A DNA stretch of 64,000 nucleotides, taken from the NCBI GenBank assembly GCA_963720075.1, contig CAVREG010000011.1, positions 62,001-126,000 on the forward strand. Reading direction: 5' to 3'. The number at the start of each line of letters is the position of its first letter. The first letter of the stretch is position 1. This stretch comes from PALSA-188 sp963720075 (GTDB taxonomy: Bacteria; Acidobacteriota; Terriglobia; Terriglobales; Acidobacteriaceae). This document shows positions 26,346 through 36,000 of the stretch, in pieces. The notes beneath the pieces were generated by a model that was not told where the DNA came from, made no database searches, and saw only the letters and a list, made by a program, of their open reading frames with translations. The translations under genes and the position numbers were made by a program.

Positions 26346-26648
26346 ATGAGTGGTTTCAACATACAAGAGCTGATGTCGCAAGCGAAACAACAATATGAAG
26401 TCTTGCAGAAGAAGATGCAGGAAACGATCGTAGAAAGTTCCTCCGGCGGCGGGAGTGTCACGGTAAAGATGGACGGACGGAAACAGGTCTTGAGTCTCAA
26501 AATTGATCCCGAAGCCGCAAAGGCCGACGATTTAGAGATGCTTCAGGATTTAATTACCGCCGCCATCAACGGGGCCGGCAGAAAAGTGGACGACGCCATG
26601 CAATCCACAATGGGTGGAATGATGCAGGGCCTTGGAGGGATTTTGTGA
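26346..26648 (+). CDS. YbaB/EbfC nucleoid-associated protein
   Basis: 100 residues from ATG 26346, preceded by AGGAAGG at 26334-26340; a TTG further upstream (26325) has no ribosome site. MSGFNIQELMSQAKQQYEVLQKKM and VKMDGRKQVLSLKID fit the family; a Met/Gly-rich tail ends it. It forms DNA-binding dimers and classically sits between dnaX and recR, as here. Confidence 0.92.
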   Translation: MSGFNIQELMSQAKQQYEVLQKKMQETIVESSSGGGSVTVKMDGRKQVLSLKIDPEAAKADDLEMLQDLITAAINGAGRKVDDAMQSTMGGMMQGLGGIL

Positions 26649-26768
26649 TTGACGAATTGTCGGATTGAAGAATTTTCGGACCGATGAATCGATCTCAATC
26701 GAATCCGGACCACTTCCCCAATTACCCCATTTAACAAATACCAAATTATTCAATTACGCCCTTACTCA

Positions 26769-27368
26769 ATGTCAAAATTTGCAGAACCGATGGCACGTCT
26801 CATTGACGAGCTAAAAAAACTGCCCGGAATTGGCAGCAAAACGGCTCAGCGCCTTGCGTTCCACATCTTGCGCTCCAATGACGAGGATGCCGAGGCTTTA
26901 GCCCTAGCCGTTCGAGACGTAAAAGCGAATCTCCGCTTATGCTCCATCTGCAATAACATCACCGACGTTGATCCCTGCATTTATTGCACCAGCGTGACCC
27001 GCAATCAGAGATTAGTATGCGTTGTCGAAGAGCCCACCAACATCGCCTCCATTGAAAAGACGAAGCATTTCAATGGCGTCTATCACGTGCTGCACGGGTT
27101 AATCTCTCCCCTGCACGGCGTCGGCCCGGAGCAGTTGCGGATTGCAAACTTAATGCGCCGCGTGGACAACGATCAAGTGGACGAAGTCATAATCGCCACC
27201 AACCCAACCATCGAAGGCGAAGCGACGGCGACCTATCTTTCGGGGCAACTTCGCCGCGCCGGCCTCAAAGTCACACGCATCGCGACGGGCATTCCCGTCG
27301 GCAGCGACATCGAATACGCCGACGAAATCACTATGCTGAAAGCCATGGAAGGGCGTCGCGAGCTTTAG
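26769..27368 (+). CDS. recR: Recombination mediator RecR
   Basis: 199 residues. Helix-hairpin-helix LPGIGSKTAQRLAFHIL, four-Cys zinc motif CSIC with CIYC, Toprim domain starting at CVVEEPTN with the LHGLISPLHGVGP loop, and the conserved C-terminus GSDIEYADEITMLKAMEGRR. With RecO/RecF it loads RecA on gapped DNA. About 120 bases after ybaB; cotranscription likely. Confidence 0.96.
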   Translation: MSKFAEPMARLIDELKKLPGIGSKTAQRLAFHILRSNDEDAEALALAVRDVKANLRLCSICNNITDVDPCIYCTSVTRNQRLVCVVEEPTNIASIEKTKHFNGVYHVLHGLISPLHGVGPEQLRIANLMRRVDNDQVDEVIIATNPTIEGEATATYLSGQLRRAGLKVTRIATGIPVGSDIEYADEITMLKAMEGRREL

Positions 27369-27390
27369 CCCGGTCAAGATTTTTAACACG

Positions 27391-27430
27391 TCATTCCGAA
27401 GACCCGCTTTCTCTCCAGCGGGGCGAGGAA
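27391..27430. repeat. Intergenic TCATTCCGA...GCGAGGAA repeat
   Basis: TCATTCCGAAGACCCGCT and AGCGGGGCGAGGAA form an imperfect stem (CCCGCT/AGCGGG). Similar TCATTCC...GAGGAA elements are, from memory, frequent between acidobacterial genes. It lies after recR. Confidence 0.45.
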
Positions 27431-27487
27431 TATCGCGGGTAGCGGATCCGCTCTTTGCGTCCCAGCGAATACAAATAACCAGCCTGC

Positions 27488-28027
27488 CTAATCCTGAATA
27501 AATAAATTCGCCTCTTGCTCTGCCGGGACAATGCCCTCTGGGATGGCGCCGCGGTTATACTCCGTCATTCGATTCTTCCATTGCAAAAAATCAGTAATGG
27601 ATTGCGGCTCGATGCGGACCTCCACCCGCCGAAGGCTCGCGAGCAATAAATTCATCTCGTACTGAAAACCCTTAGCCGACCGCAGATTTTTAGCCGAAGC
27701 CTTCACCACTTCGACCGTCCGATTGCGGCATTCGAGCAAACCCCATCCAGCGGGAATTTCGTCGACGGAAATTAATCCTTGCATCGCAAGATAGAAGCGT
27801 TCGCAACCCAGACCAATTTCCGGCTTCTGGCGGAATGGTTTGCAGCAATCGGCAAGAAAATCCGTGCGCGAGACTTTACACTCGACAAGTACCGAGTGGC
27901 TGGCTCGCTTCCATCCAATCGCGTCGGGCATCTCCCCGCTAAGGCAGGCCTGTTCTGAAAGGATCACTCCACACCGATACCTCCGCAGCCATTCCACAGC
28001 TTTTTGAACTAGCCCGGCGTGAGTCAT
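27488..28027 (-). CDS. Predicted PD-(D/E)xK nuclease-fold protein
   Basis: 179 residues. MPDAIGWK (Asp) followed by SVLVECKVSRTDF (Glu-x-Lys) is the metal-site pattern of the PD-(D/E)xK fold; a preceding VLSEQ supplies the upstream Glu. It resembles MmcB-like repair proteins, but length and ends differ enough that I leave it as predicted nuclease fold. It is convergent with recR. Not part of a visible restriction system. Confidence 0.6.
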   Translation of the reverse strand: MTHAGLVQKAVEWLRRYRCGVILSEQACLSGEMPDAIGWKRASHSVLVECKVSRTDFLADCCKPFRQKPEIGLGCERFYLAMQGLISVDEIPAGWGLLECRNRTVEVVKASAKNLRSAKGFQYEMNLLLASLRRVEVRIEPQSITDFLQWKNRMTEYNRGAIPEGIVPAEQEANLFIQD

Positions 28028-28159
28028 AGGATGAGGTTATGCTGAAATTGCGGGGATGAGGGAGTAACAGAAGGGCTTCCCGAACTGTTAACGGGCCCAG
28101 AACACTTTTAGATCGGTATTCATATAAGGGTAGGGCCCGACCCTCTCTATGGAATCCAC

Positions 28160-28333
28160 CTACGCTCGCTTGGGATGCTTCGGCGCTTTATGCTTCCCAT
28201 GTTTGTGCGCGTGATGACGTTTGGCGTGGTGCTTGATCAGGACCAATCCGGCGGGATGCTTTGCACCAGCACCTTGCGCCAATAAAAACGACGCACAAAA
28301 CAGCAAGCCGATAGCAACAATAATGCGTTTCAT
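28160..28333 (-). CDS. Small exported His/Lys-rich protein
   Basis: 57 residues: a signal peptide (MKRIIVAIGLLFCASFLLAQ) and a mature tail dominated by His and Lys, about nine of each, as in KHHAKRHHAHKH. GGAG lies 8 bases before the ATG. It resembles acid-shock or metal-binding periplasmic peptides in composition only. It stands alone between the nuclease-fold gene and a divergent small hydrophilic protein. Confidence 0.6.
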   Translation of the reverse strand: MKRIIVAIGLLFCASFLLAQGAGAKHPAGLVLIKHHAKRHHAHKHGKHKAPKHPKRA

Positions 28334-28439
28334 GTAAACTCCGAAAAATCTATTCTATATATACAAGTTTCGCATCGACATGGTTTTCAACACAATCGTT
28401 AATACCAAAGATTTCTTATCGCGATAGGAGATCGACTTC

Positions 28440-28676
28440 ATGGCAAATCACAAAAAATCCGCTTCGCCTAAACCTAAACATCGTGATCAGGACCGCGGAA
28501 AAGGCGCGGTGGAGCAGGATGAACAGAACGAAGGCGGCAACACGTCTATGCAAGGACAACTCGGTCACCGCGATCAGGACGACATGTTGAAGTCATCTGA
28601 TACTGATTATCCCGAACCCGACGGAGCAGCGGAACATAGCGGGGAACCGCGTCACGCGCGAAAAAAGCGGGCTTAG
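28440..28676 (+). CDS. Small hydrophilic hypothetical protein
   Basis: 78 residues, almost without hydrophobic amino acids; rich in Lys, Asp, Glu, Gly and His with two HRDQD segments. AGGAG about 11 bases before the ATG supports expression. The composition suggests a disordered, possibly stress-protective (hydrophilin-like) cytoplasmic protein; no family is recognised. Confidence 0.55.
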   Translation: MANHKKSASPKPKHRDQDRGKGAVEQDEQNEGGNTSMQGQLGHRDQDDMLKSSDTDYPEPDGAAEHSGEPRHARKKRA

Positions 28677-28755
28677 CTCCGAAGGATTATTGCGGACCTT
28701 AATCGCGAGCCGCAGGCGGCAGCATGATTAGATCCGCCCTGCGCCCCGAAAAGCA

Positions 28756-28792
28756 GGTCCCTCCACTTCGCTGCGCTTCGGTCGGGATGACA
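28756..28792. repeat. Intergenic GGTCCCTC...GGGATGACA repeat
   Basis: GGTCCCTCCACTTCGCTG through CGGTCGGGATGACA is a form of the dispersed intergenic repeat family with half-sites CAGCGAAG/CTTCGCTG. It lies just after the hydrophilic protein gene and before the korB 3' end. Confidence 0.45.
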
Positions 28793-28825
28793 GAGTTATC
28801 TGGATTTCCAGCGTTGAAAAGTTTC

Positions 28826-29872
28826 TTATCGCAACTCTTCCATCACCTGCTCCAACACTTCCCTTCCCGGGCGGACAACCGACTCAGGCAAAGTCGCCAG
28901 CGGCGCATCAGTCAGATTTAGCATGTCAACAAAACTTGGCGCCTGTGTGTTCACGTAAAACACTCCGGTGAGCACTTCGCCGCCCCGATGCGACTCATTC
29001 AGCCGGTTCATCGCTTTCACCCTGTCGGTGGGATCGTAGTCTTGTTCCAGCTTCCGCAAACGAAGGCGCGAGCCATCGTGCATCGTAACTTCCACGGTAG
29101 TCCCAGCGTCATACTCGACAGCGATATCCTCGAATGCGGGGACGAAACTTATCTCCTGCAAAGCCTCTTCGTGATCCTGCATGTACTTATAGGATTTCGT
29201 CGAGCCTTCGTGATCGTTAAAAGTAGTGCAAGGAGAAATCACATCGAGCATCACCGTGCCGCGATGAGCGATTGCGGCCTTGAGCATGGTGTTCAGTTGG
29301 CGCTTGTCGCCGGAAAACGACCGTCCGACGAATGTGGCGCCCAGCATTATCGCCATCGAGCAAGTGTCAAGAGCGGGAAGATCGTTGATCACTCCCGTTT
29401 TTAGTTTTGATCCCACATCCGCAGTCGCGGAAAACTGTCCCTTGGTCAGACCATAAACCCCGTTATCTTCGATGATATAAATCATCGGCACATTTCGCCG
29501 CATCAGATGAACAAATTGGCCAATGCCAATTGATGCGGTATCGCCATCGCCGCTTACTCCCAAACTCAATAAGCTCGTGTTCGCAAGAATCGCGCCGGTT
29601 GCGACCGACGGCATGCGTCCGTGAACGGTATTGAAACTGTGCGAGCGGCTCATGAAGTAGGCAGGGCTTTTCGACGAACATCCGATGCCGCTCATTTTCG
29701 CGACTCGCTCTGGTTTGATGCCCATCTCATACATCGCTTCCAGGATGCGTTCCGAAATTGCATTGTGGCCGCAACCCGCGCACAGCGTGGTCTTCCCGCC
29801 CTTGTAGTCGAGCACCGACAAGCCGATGTGATTTGTTTTCGGAGCGGACGCAGTGGGAGGGGACGTCGCCAT
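28826..29872 (-). CDS. korB: 2-oxoacid:ferredoxin oxidoreductase, beta subunit
   Basis: 348 residues. LCAGCGHNAISERIL and GIGCSSKSPAYFMSR carry the cluster and TPP-site cysteines; GDGDTASIGIGQF ... EDNGVYGLTKGQ is the TPP/Mg motif. With KorA it decarboxylates a 2-oxoacid, most likely 2-oxoglutarate, to the acyl-CoA and reduces ferredoxin. Its ATG (29870-29872) directly abuts the korA stop, so the two are coupled. Confidence 0.9.
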   Translation of the reverse strand: MATSPPTASAPKTNHIGLSVLDYKGGKTTLCAGCGHNAISERILEAMYEMGIKPERVAKMSGIGCSSKSPAYFMSRSHSFNTVHGRMPSVATGAILANTSLLSLGVSGDGDTASIGIGQFVHLMRRNVPMIYIIEDNGVYGLTKGQFSATADVGSKLKTGVINDLPALDTCSMAIMLGATFVGRSFSGDKRQLNTMLKAAIAHRGTVMLDVISPCTTFNDHEGSTKSYKYMQDHEEALQEISFVPAFEDIAVEYDAGTTVEVTMHDGSRLRLRKLEQDYDPTDRVKAMNRLNESHRGGEVLTGVFYVNTQAPSFVDMLNLTDAPLATLPESVVRPGREVLEQVMEELR

Positions 29873-31708
29873 TTACTTGGCCTCCATGGTCATGATTTCG
29901 TCAGTCACAGAGCGCGCATCAAGCGGCAATCCGTGGATATGAGCAATGCTTCTCAGGCGCGCGATCAATTCAGCTTCCAGATCAAGCTTCAGCAGGCTAA
30001 GCATCTGCGCGTCGCGGTTCTGTTCGACCACATAAACCCGTTTGTGCTGCTGGATAAAATCGTGAACTTCGTCTGTGAACGGATACGCACGTAGCCGAAG
30101 GTAATCCGTTTCAGTCTTGTATTCCTTGCCCAACTGATCGCGCGATTCGATCAGCGCCCAGTGCGATGTTCCGTAGCCAAGAATCCCGATTTCGGAGCCA
30201 TTCATCACTACTTCAGGACGCGGCACAAACGAACGTGCCGTTTCGAATTTTCGATTAAGCCGCGCCATATTGTTTTCGAAATCATCGGGACGCTCGCTGT
30301 ATTGCGACCGTTCGTTATGGCCGCTGCCGCGAGTGAAATAGGCAGCGCCAACATGATCGGTTCCCGGCAAAGTTCGATAAGGGATGCCGTCTCCATCCAC
30401 GTCTTTGTAACGGGCAAACCCGCCCAGGCGGTCAAGATCTTCTTTGTCTAAAATCTTTCCACGCCGGATCGGCTTTTCAGGATATTTGAATGGGTCGGCC
30501 ATCCAATTATTCATGGCAAGATCGAGGTCGGACATCACGAATACTAAAGTCTGAAATTGTTCCGCTAACTCGAAAGCGTCCTGCGCCATGGTGAAACACT
30601 CTTCCGCCGATGAAGGAATCAAAAGAATGTGTTTTGTGTCTCCGTGCGATAAGAACGCGGTGGAAAGAATGTCGCCCTGTGCGGTGCGTGTGGGCAGGCC
30701 TGTTGAAGGTCCGACGCGTTGGATGTCCCAGATCACACCGGGGACCTCAGCATAGTATGCAAGTCCGGCGAACTCGGCCATAAGCGAAATTCCTGGCCCG
30801 GAGGTTGCGGTCATAGCGCGCGCTCCTGCCCATCCTGCGCCGACCGCCATGCCAACAGCTGCGAGTTCGTCCTCCGCCTGAATAATCGCGAACGTCGCCT
30901 TGCCATCGGCTCCTATGCGAAAGCGCTTCATGTACTCGATAAGATTTTCCGGCAACGAAGATGACGGCGTAATCGGATACCAGCTCACTATCGTGACGCC
31001 TGCAAACATGCATCCAAGCGCAGCCGCGGCGTTGCCATCAATGATGATCTTTCCTTTGTTCTTGTCCATTCGCTGGACGAAATAGGGATCGGCTTTGATG
31101 AGGCTCGACGCCGCATAATCGAATCCAGCCTGCACCGCTCCGAGATTGAGATTCGCGGCCTTCACTTTCTTGGCAAACTGTTTGCGAATCGCCTTTTCGA
31201 TTTCCGCCATGTCAATCTCAAGCAGCCGAGCAAGAACACCAACATAAATCATGTTCTTGACTAGCTTGCGCAGCTTCGCTTCAGGACAAACCGGACCCAC
31301 CAGCTTGTCGTAGGGGACCGCGTAAAATGTCAGATCATTACGAAGCTCTTTGAGGTTCAAAGGCTCGTCATACAAAACCGCCGCGCCCGGCGCCAGCGAC
31401 AAAACATCTTCTTTCGCCGTTTCCGCATTCATCGCCACCAGAAAATCAATTTCTTTTTTGCGGGCAATGTATCCATCTTTGTTGGCGCGAATGGTGTACC
31501 AGGTTGGCAAACCGGCAATATTGGAAGGAAAAAGATTCTTGCCAGAAACCGGCACGCCCATCTGAAAAATGCTGCGCAGCAGCACCGTGTTTGAACTCTG
31601 CGAGCCGCTTCCATTCACGGTCGCGACCTGAATGCTCATGTCATTGACGACCGGCTTCAGATTCACCTGGCGCGAGGCATGGTGAATCCCTGCATCAGTT
31701 GTGGCCAT
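29873..31708 (-). CDS. korA: 2-oxoacid:ferredoxin oxidoreductase, fused gamma-alpha subunit
   Basis: 611 residues. A gamma domain at about 24-190 (IQVATVNGSGSQSSNTVL) is fused to the alpha domain starting near 220, with YPITPSS at 244-250 for CoA/2-oxoacid binding and GISLMAEFAG. The fused form with a separate beta is the type used by many aerobes and acidobacteria for 2-oxoglutarate. An in-frame ATG at residue 24 is an alternative start. A -10 box and a hairpin leader lie upstream. Confidence 0.9.
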   Translation of the reverse strand: MATTDAGIHHASRQVNLKPVVNDMSIQVATVNGSGSQSSNTVLLRSIFQMGVPVSGKNLFPSNIAGLPTWYTIRANKDGYIARKKEIDFLVAMNAETAKEDVLSLAPGAAVLYDEPLNLKELRNDLTFYAVPYDKLVGPVCPEAKLRKLVKNMIYVGVLARLLEIDMAEIEKAIRKQFAKKVKAANLNLGAVQAGFDYAASSLIKADPYFVQRMDKNKGKIIIDGNAAAALGCMFAGVTIVSWYPITPSSSLPENLIEYMKRFRIGADGKATFAIIQAEDELAAVGMAVGAGWAGARAMTATSGPGISLMAEFAGLAYYAEVPGVIWDIQRVGPSTGLPTRTAQGDILSTAFLSHGDTKHILLIPSSAEECFTMAQDAFELAEQFQTLVFVMSDLDLAMNNWMADPFKYPEKPIRRGKILDKEDLDRLGGFARYKDVDGDGIPYRTLPGTDHVGAAYFTRGSGHNERSQYSERPDDFENNMARLNRKFETARSFVPRPEVVMNGSEIGILGYGTSHWALIESRDQLGKEYKTETDYLRLRAYPFTDEVHDFIQQHKRVYVVEQNRDAQMLSLLKLDLEAELIARLRSIAHIHGLPLDARSVTDEIMTMEAK

Positions 31709-31729
31709 TCCTACCCTTTCGCGATTGTT

Positions 31730-31792
31730 GAGCGGGACGGGGGTTGTCCGCTCAGCTTCGTCAGGAGATCAAAGTAGAACTCTAGATTATAC
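31730..31792 (-). promoter_or_regulatory. korA -10 box and 5' leader hairpin
   Basis: On the minus strand TATAAT lies at 31787-31792. Between it and the korA start, TGAGCGG and CCGCTCA (31730-31736 and 31749-31755) form a 7-base-pair stem about 22 bases before the ATG. No clear -35 is seen. Confidence 0.4.
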
Positions 31793-31850
31793 GGCAGAGA
31801 GCACTCTAAAGCGTGGCAGCAAAAGTACCGCACACTCATTCTAGGACCGT

Positions 31851-32984
31851 CTACGCCTCCACGAAGAATTGCGCCATGTTGCGGAACTTATCGTAGCGGG
31901 ATGCCACCAATTGCGGGATGGGAATTTTCTTCAGCTCGGCTAGGTGTTTCTCCAATGAAGTGCTCAACAACAACGCCGCCGCGTCGTGATCCGCGTGAGC
32001 TCCGCCGGCGGGTTCGGGAACGGTATCGTCAATACAGCCTAGCTCTCTCAAATCCGTTGCCGTCGTACGCATGGCCTCCGCGGCCAGCTCTTTCTTTGAC
32101 GAATCATTCCAGCGAATCGCGGCGCAACCTTCGGGGGAAATGACAGAGTACACGGCATTCTCCATCATCAATACACGATCAGCGACAGCAATAGCCAACG
32201 CGCCTCCACTGCCGCCTTCCCCGGTAATGGTTGTGATGATTGGAACTTGCAACCGGGCCATTTCCCGCAGATTGCGCGCGATGGCCTCTGCTTGCCCACG
32301 TTCTTCGGCACCCAGGCCGGGATAAGCGCCGGGAGTGTCCACCAAAGTGATCACGGGACGCCCAAACTTCTCCGCAATTTTCATGACCCGCAACGCTTTT
32401 CGATATCCCTCGGGATTTGGCATTCCGAAATTACGATAGACCTTCTGCTTTGTATCGCGGGCTTTTTGATGTCCGATCACCATCACATCCGCGCCGTTAA
32501 AACGCGCCATGCCGCAGACGATCGCCGGATCATCGCCAAATCCGCGGTCGCCATGAATTTCGCTCCAGTCGGTGAAAATGCGTTCGATGTAATCCAGCGT
32601 GTAAGGACGTAGCGGATGCCTGGCCAATTCTGTTTTTTCCCACGCAATCGTATGTACAATGCCTTGGTCCCGCAGCGCCTGTATGCGGGTGTTCAGTTCC
32701 TGAATCTGCTGGCGTGTATCTTCGTCCTGGCCTTCTACCGATTCCAGTTTGTTGATCTGCCGCTGGATCTTGTCTAATTCCTTGTTCCTCTTTTGTCCCG
32801 ATTCCCTGCTGCCGTTCCCATTGGTCGCGTTCCAACGCGCTTCCACCAAGGACAGCAAGAAATTTGCCCCGTCCACGGAGCGCCCCGCATTATCCAGAAT
32901 TGGATTACCTGGGATTAGCCTCTCGGGAGGGTCGGGCCCAACCCCTGGGGCTGTCTTCGCGCCTCTATGAATAAACGCAGTCAC
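31851..32984 (-). CDS. accA: Acetyl-CoA carboxylase carboxyltransferase alpha subunit
   Basis: 377 residues as called. KELDKIQRQINKLE, HPLRPYTLDYIERIF, EIHGDRGFGDDPAIV, the crotonase-type VDTPGAYPGLGAEERGQAEAIA and GEGGSGGALAIAVADRV are AccA hallmarks. With AccD it transfers carboxyl from biotin to acetyl-CoA. It follows dnaE by 21 bases, the same order as in E. coli. The first about 55 residues are unlike the family and overlap a repeated 13-mer, so the true start is probably downstream, but no strong alternative codon is seen. Confidence 0.92.
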   Translation of the reverse strand: MTAFIHRGAKTAPGVGPDPPERLIPGNPILDNAGRSVDGANFLLSLVEARWNATNGNGSRESGQKRNKELDKIQRQINKLESVEGQDEDTRQQIQELNTRIQALRDQGIVHTIAWEKTELARHPLRPYTLDYIERIFTDWSEIHGDRGFGDDPAIVCGMARFNGADVMVIGHQKARDTKQKVYRNFGMPNPEGYRKALRVMKIAEKFGRPVITLVDTPGAYPGLGAEERGQAEAIARNLREMARLQVPIITTITGEGGSGGALAIAVADRVLMMENAVYSVISPEGCAAIRWNDSSKKELAAEAMRTTATDLRELGCIDDTVPEPAGGAHADHDAAALLLSTSLEKHLAELKKIPIPQLVASRYDKFRNMAQFFVEA

Positions 32985-33005
32985 TCCACCGTCTCAGTCG
33001 TCATG

Positions 33006-36000
33006 TTAGTCAATGATTCTGACCGCCCCGCGACCGCATAACTCTTCAACTCGCGCTATAAAATTGCGGTCCGGTTGCACATTATAGCCTCCCGCTTCCA
33101 TTACCACCATAAAATCACCCTGCCGCTCCACATCAAATAATACTTTGGCTTCCCCTTTTCGTTGCACGAAGAGTGTATGCAGATCATCCACGGTATTTTC
33201 GCTTGCGCTATCCAGCGGAATGCGAATACGGATAGACCGCGGCAAAGGAACTTTGGCATCTTCCAGCGGAATAATGTCATTCACCGTGAGCTTGGGATTC
33301 GCGCCTTCCTCAATCCGCAACCCTCCGCGGACCAGCACCGGAACTTCGATCTTCACTTTATCTTGCAGTTTGCGATAAGCCTCCGGGAAGACGATCATCT
33401 CGACCGTTCCGGCCATATCCTCCAGAGCGCCCTGCGCATAAAAATCGCCTCTTTTGGATTTCAGCACTCGCAGAGCCGTAATAATCCCAGCGGTGCAAAT
33501 GTTCTCGTCTTTTCCGGTGGAGTATTTCATCGCCGCGATGTCTGAGGTGGAAAGCGCCCGAAGTTCATCCAACTTGTCGCGATATTTCTCCAGAGGGTGC
33601 CCGGTGATAAAAAATCCAAGGATTTCTTTTTCAGCCGCGAGCCGCGTGTGCTCATCCCAATCCGGAATTTCCGGCAACTTGTCATTTTGCGTTTGTACTT
33701 CTTCCTGCTGAAAGACTCCGAACAATCCATGCTGCCCGGACTCCGAGTCACGCTGCGCCTTCTGCGCATGCTCCATCGCCTTGTCAATGACAGCCATCAG
33801 TTGGGCACGGCGGCCAAGGCCATCCATGGCGCCGCTCTTGATCAGAGATTCCACAACACGACGGTTGAGCAGCCGCAGATCCACGTTCTCGCAAAATTCA
33901 TAAATCGAATGGTAGCGTTCCAGTTTCTTGCGGCCCGCAACAATCGAATCAATAGCATTGTGGCCGACGTTTTTGACCGCGGCCACGCCAAACCGAATCG
34001 CCGCGCCGTGCGGCGTAAAATTCGCATCGCTCACATTGATGTCAGGCGGTTCTACGGCAATGCCCATTTCGCGACATTCGTTGATGTACTTCACCACGTC
34101 ATCTGTGTTGCCCGTCACCGAAGTCAGCAGCGCAGCCATGAACTCCACCGGATAATAGGTTTTCAAATAGGCCGTGTGATAAGCCAGCAACGCGTATGCT
34201 GCGGAGTGCGATTTGTTGAAGCCGTACCCGGCGAATTGCGCCATCAAATCAAATATCTTTTCAATCTTCTTCGGCGGATACCCGCGTTGCACCGCCCCGC
34301 TTACAAAGCGCTCGCGCTGCGCCACCATTTCCGCAGCGATTTTCTTTCCCATCGCCCGTCGCAGCAAATCCGCTTCCCCCAACGAATATCCAGCGAGCTT
34401 GTTGGCGATCTGCATCACTTGTTCCTGATACACGATCACGCCCAAAGTTTCTTCGAGGACTTCTTTCAGTTCCGGCAATTCATATTCAATCTTTTTGCGA
34501 CCATGTTTCCGGTCAATGAAATCGTCAATCATTCCGCCCTGAATCGGGCCCGGGCGATACAGCGCATTCAGAGCGGTCAGGTCTTCAATGGAATTTGGTT
34601 TGTACCGGCGCAGCACATCCCGCATGCCATGCGATTCAAACTGGAAAACGCCGGAAGTGAGAGCGGTGTGAAAAACTTTTTCGTACGTCTGCGGATCAGT
34701 CAGAGGAATCTCGTCCAGCACCACGCGCTGGTTGCGGGTTTGCAAAATCAATTTCAGGCTGTCGTCAAGGATCGTCAGGGTCGTCAGGCCCAGAAAATCC
34801 ATCTTCAGCAGGCCCAGCTTCTCAATGGCCACCATGTCATACGCAGTGACAATTTCGTCATTCTTTGTTTTATGCAGCGGCACCAGGTCGGTTAGCGGAC
34901 GCGGCGAAATCACCACGCCTGCCGCATGCACTCCAGAATTACGCACCAGTCCTTCGAGCTTCAGGGCCGTGGCGAACAATTTCCTGATTTGCGCATCGCT
35001 GTCGCACGCTTGCTGTAGCGCAGGAGAATCTTTGATCGCCTGTTCCAGCTTGATGTTGAGAGTCGTGGGCACCATCTTCGCGATGCGATCCACATCGGCA
35101 TATGGAATATCCATCGCCCGGCCCACATCTTTAATCGCCGCCTTCGCCGCCATGGTTCCGAACGTGATGATCTGCGCGACATTTTCGCGGCCATATTTCT
35201 GCGTCACATAATCAATGACCTCGCCACGGCGGTTCATGCAAAAATCAATATCAATATCCGGCATGGAAATGCGTTCCGGATTTAGAAACCTTTCAAACAG
35301 CAGCTCATAGTGCAACGGATCAATATCCGTAATCCCCATCGAATACGAAGCCAGCGATCCCGCCGCCGACCCTCGCCCCGGTCCAACCGGTATACTGTGT
35401 TCTTTCGCGTAACGGATAAAGTCCCAAACAATAAGGAAATAGCCGGAAAACTTCATCTGCTGGATGCAGTCAATTTCTCGCGCCAGCCTCTGCTCGTATT
35501 CGGCAAAACTATGCTTGAGTAACGTCTTTCGCTCCGGCTGTGACAAAACAGCAATCCGCCTCGCAAACCCCTCCCGGGCGATATGTTCGAAGTAACTGTC
35601 GAGCGTGAATCCCGCCGGAACTTCGAAATGTGGAAAAGGATTTCCAACTTTTTCCAGTCGCAGATTGCAGCGCTCCGCAATGCCCAAAGTTCGCGACAGA
35701 ACGTCCGGAGAATCCTTGAACACCCGGCTCATCTCTTCGTGGCTCTTTACATAGAAATCCGTGCCATGAAACTTCATCCGGTTCGTGTCTTGAATGGATT
35801 TTCCTGTCTGTATGCACAGCATCACATCCTGCGCCTGAGCGTCATCCTCACAAAGATAATGGCTGTCATTGGTTGCAATCAGCGGTAGTCCGAGATCCTT
35901 TTCCAGACGAATCAAATTAGGATGGATTCGATGTTCCATCTCCAACCCTTGATCCTGAATCTCAAGAAAAAAATTGTCTTTGCCAAAAATGTCGCGATAA

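Noticed and set aside
33597..34895. 432-codon plus-strand open frame opposite dnaE
   Set aside because: His/Arg/Gln-rich shadow translation of a highly conserved polymerase gene; no start signal.
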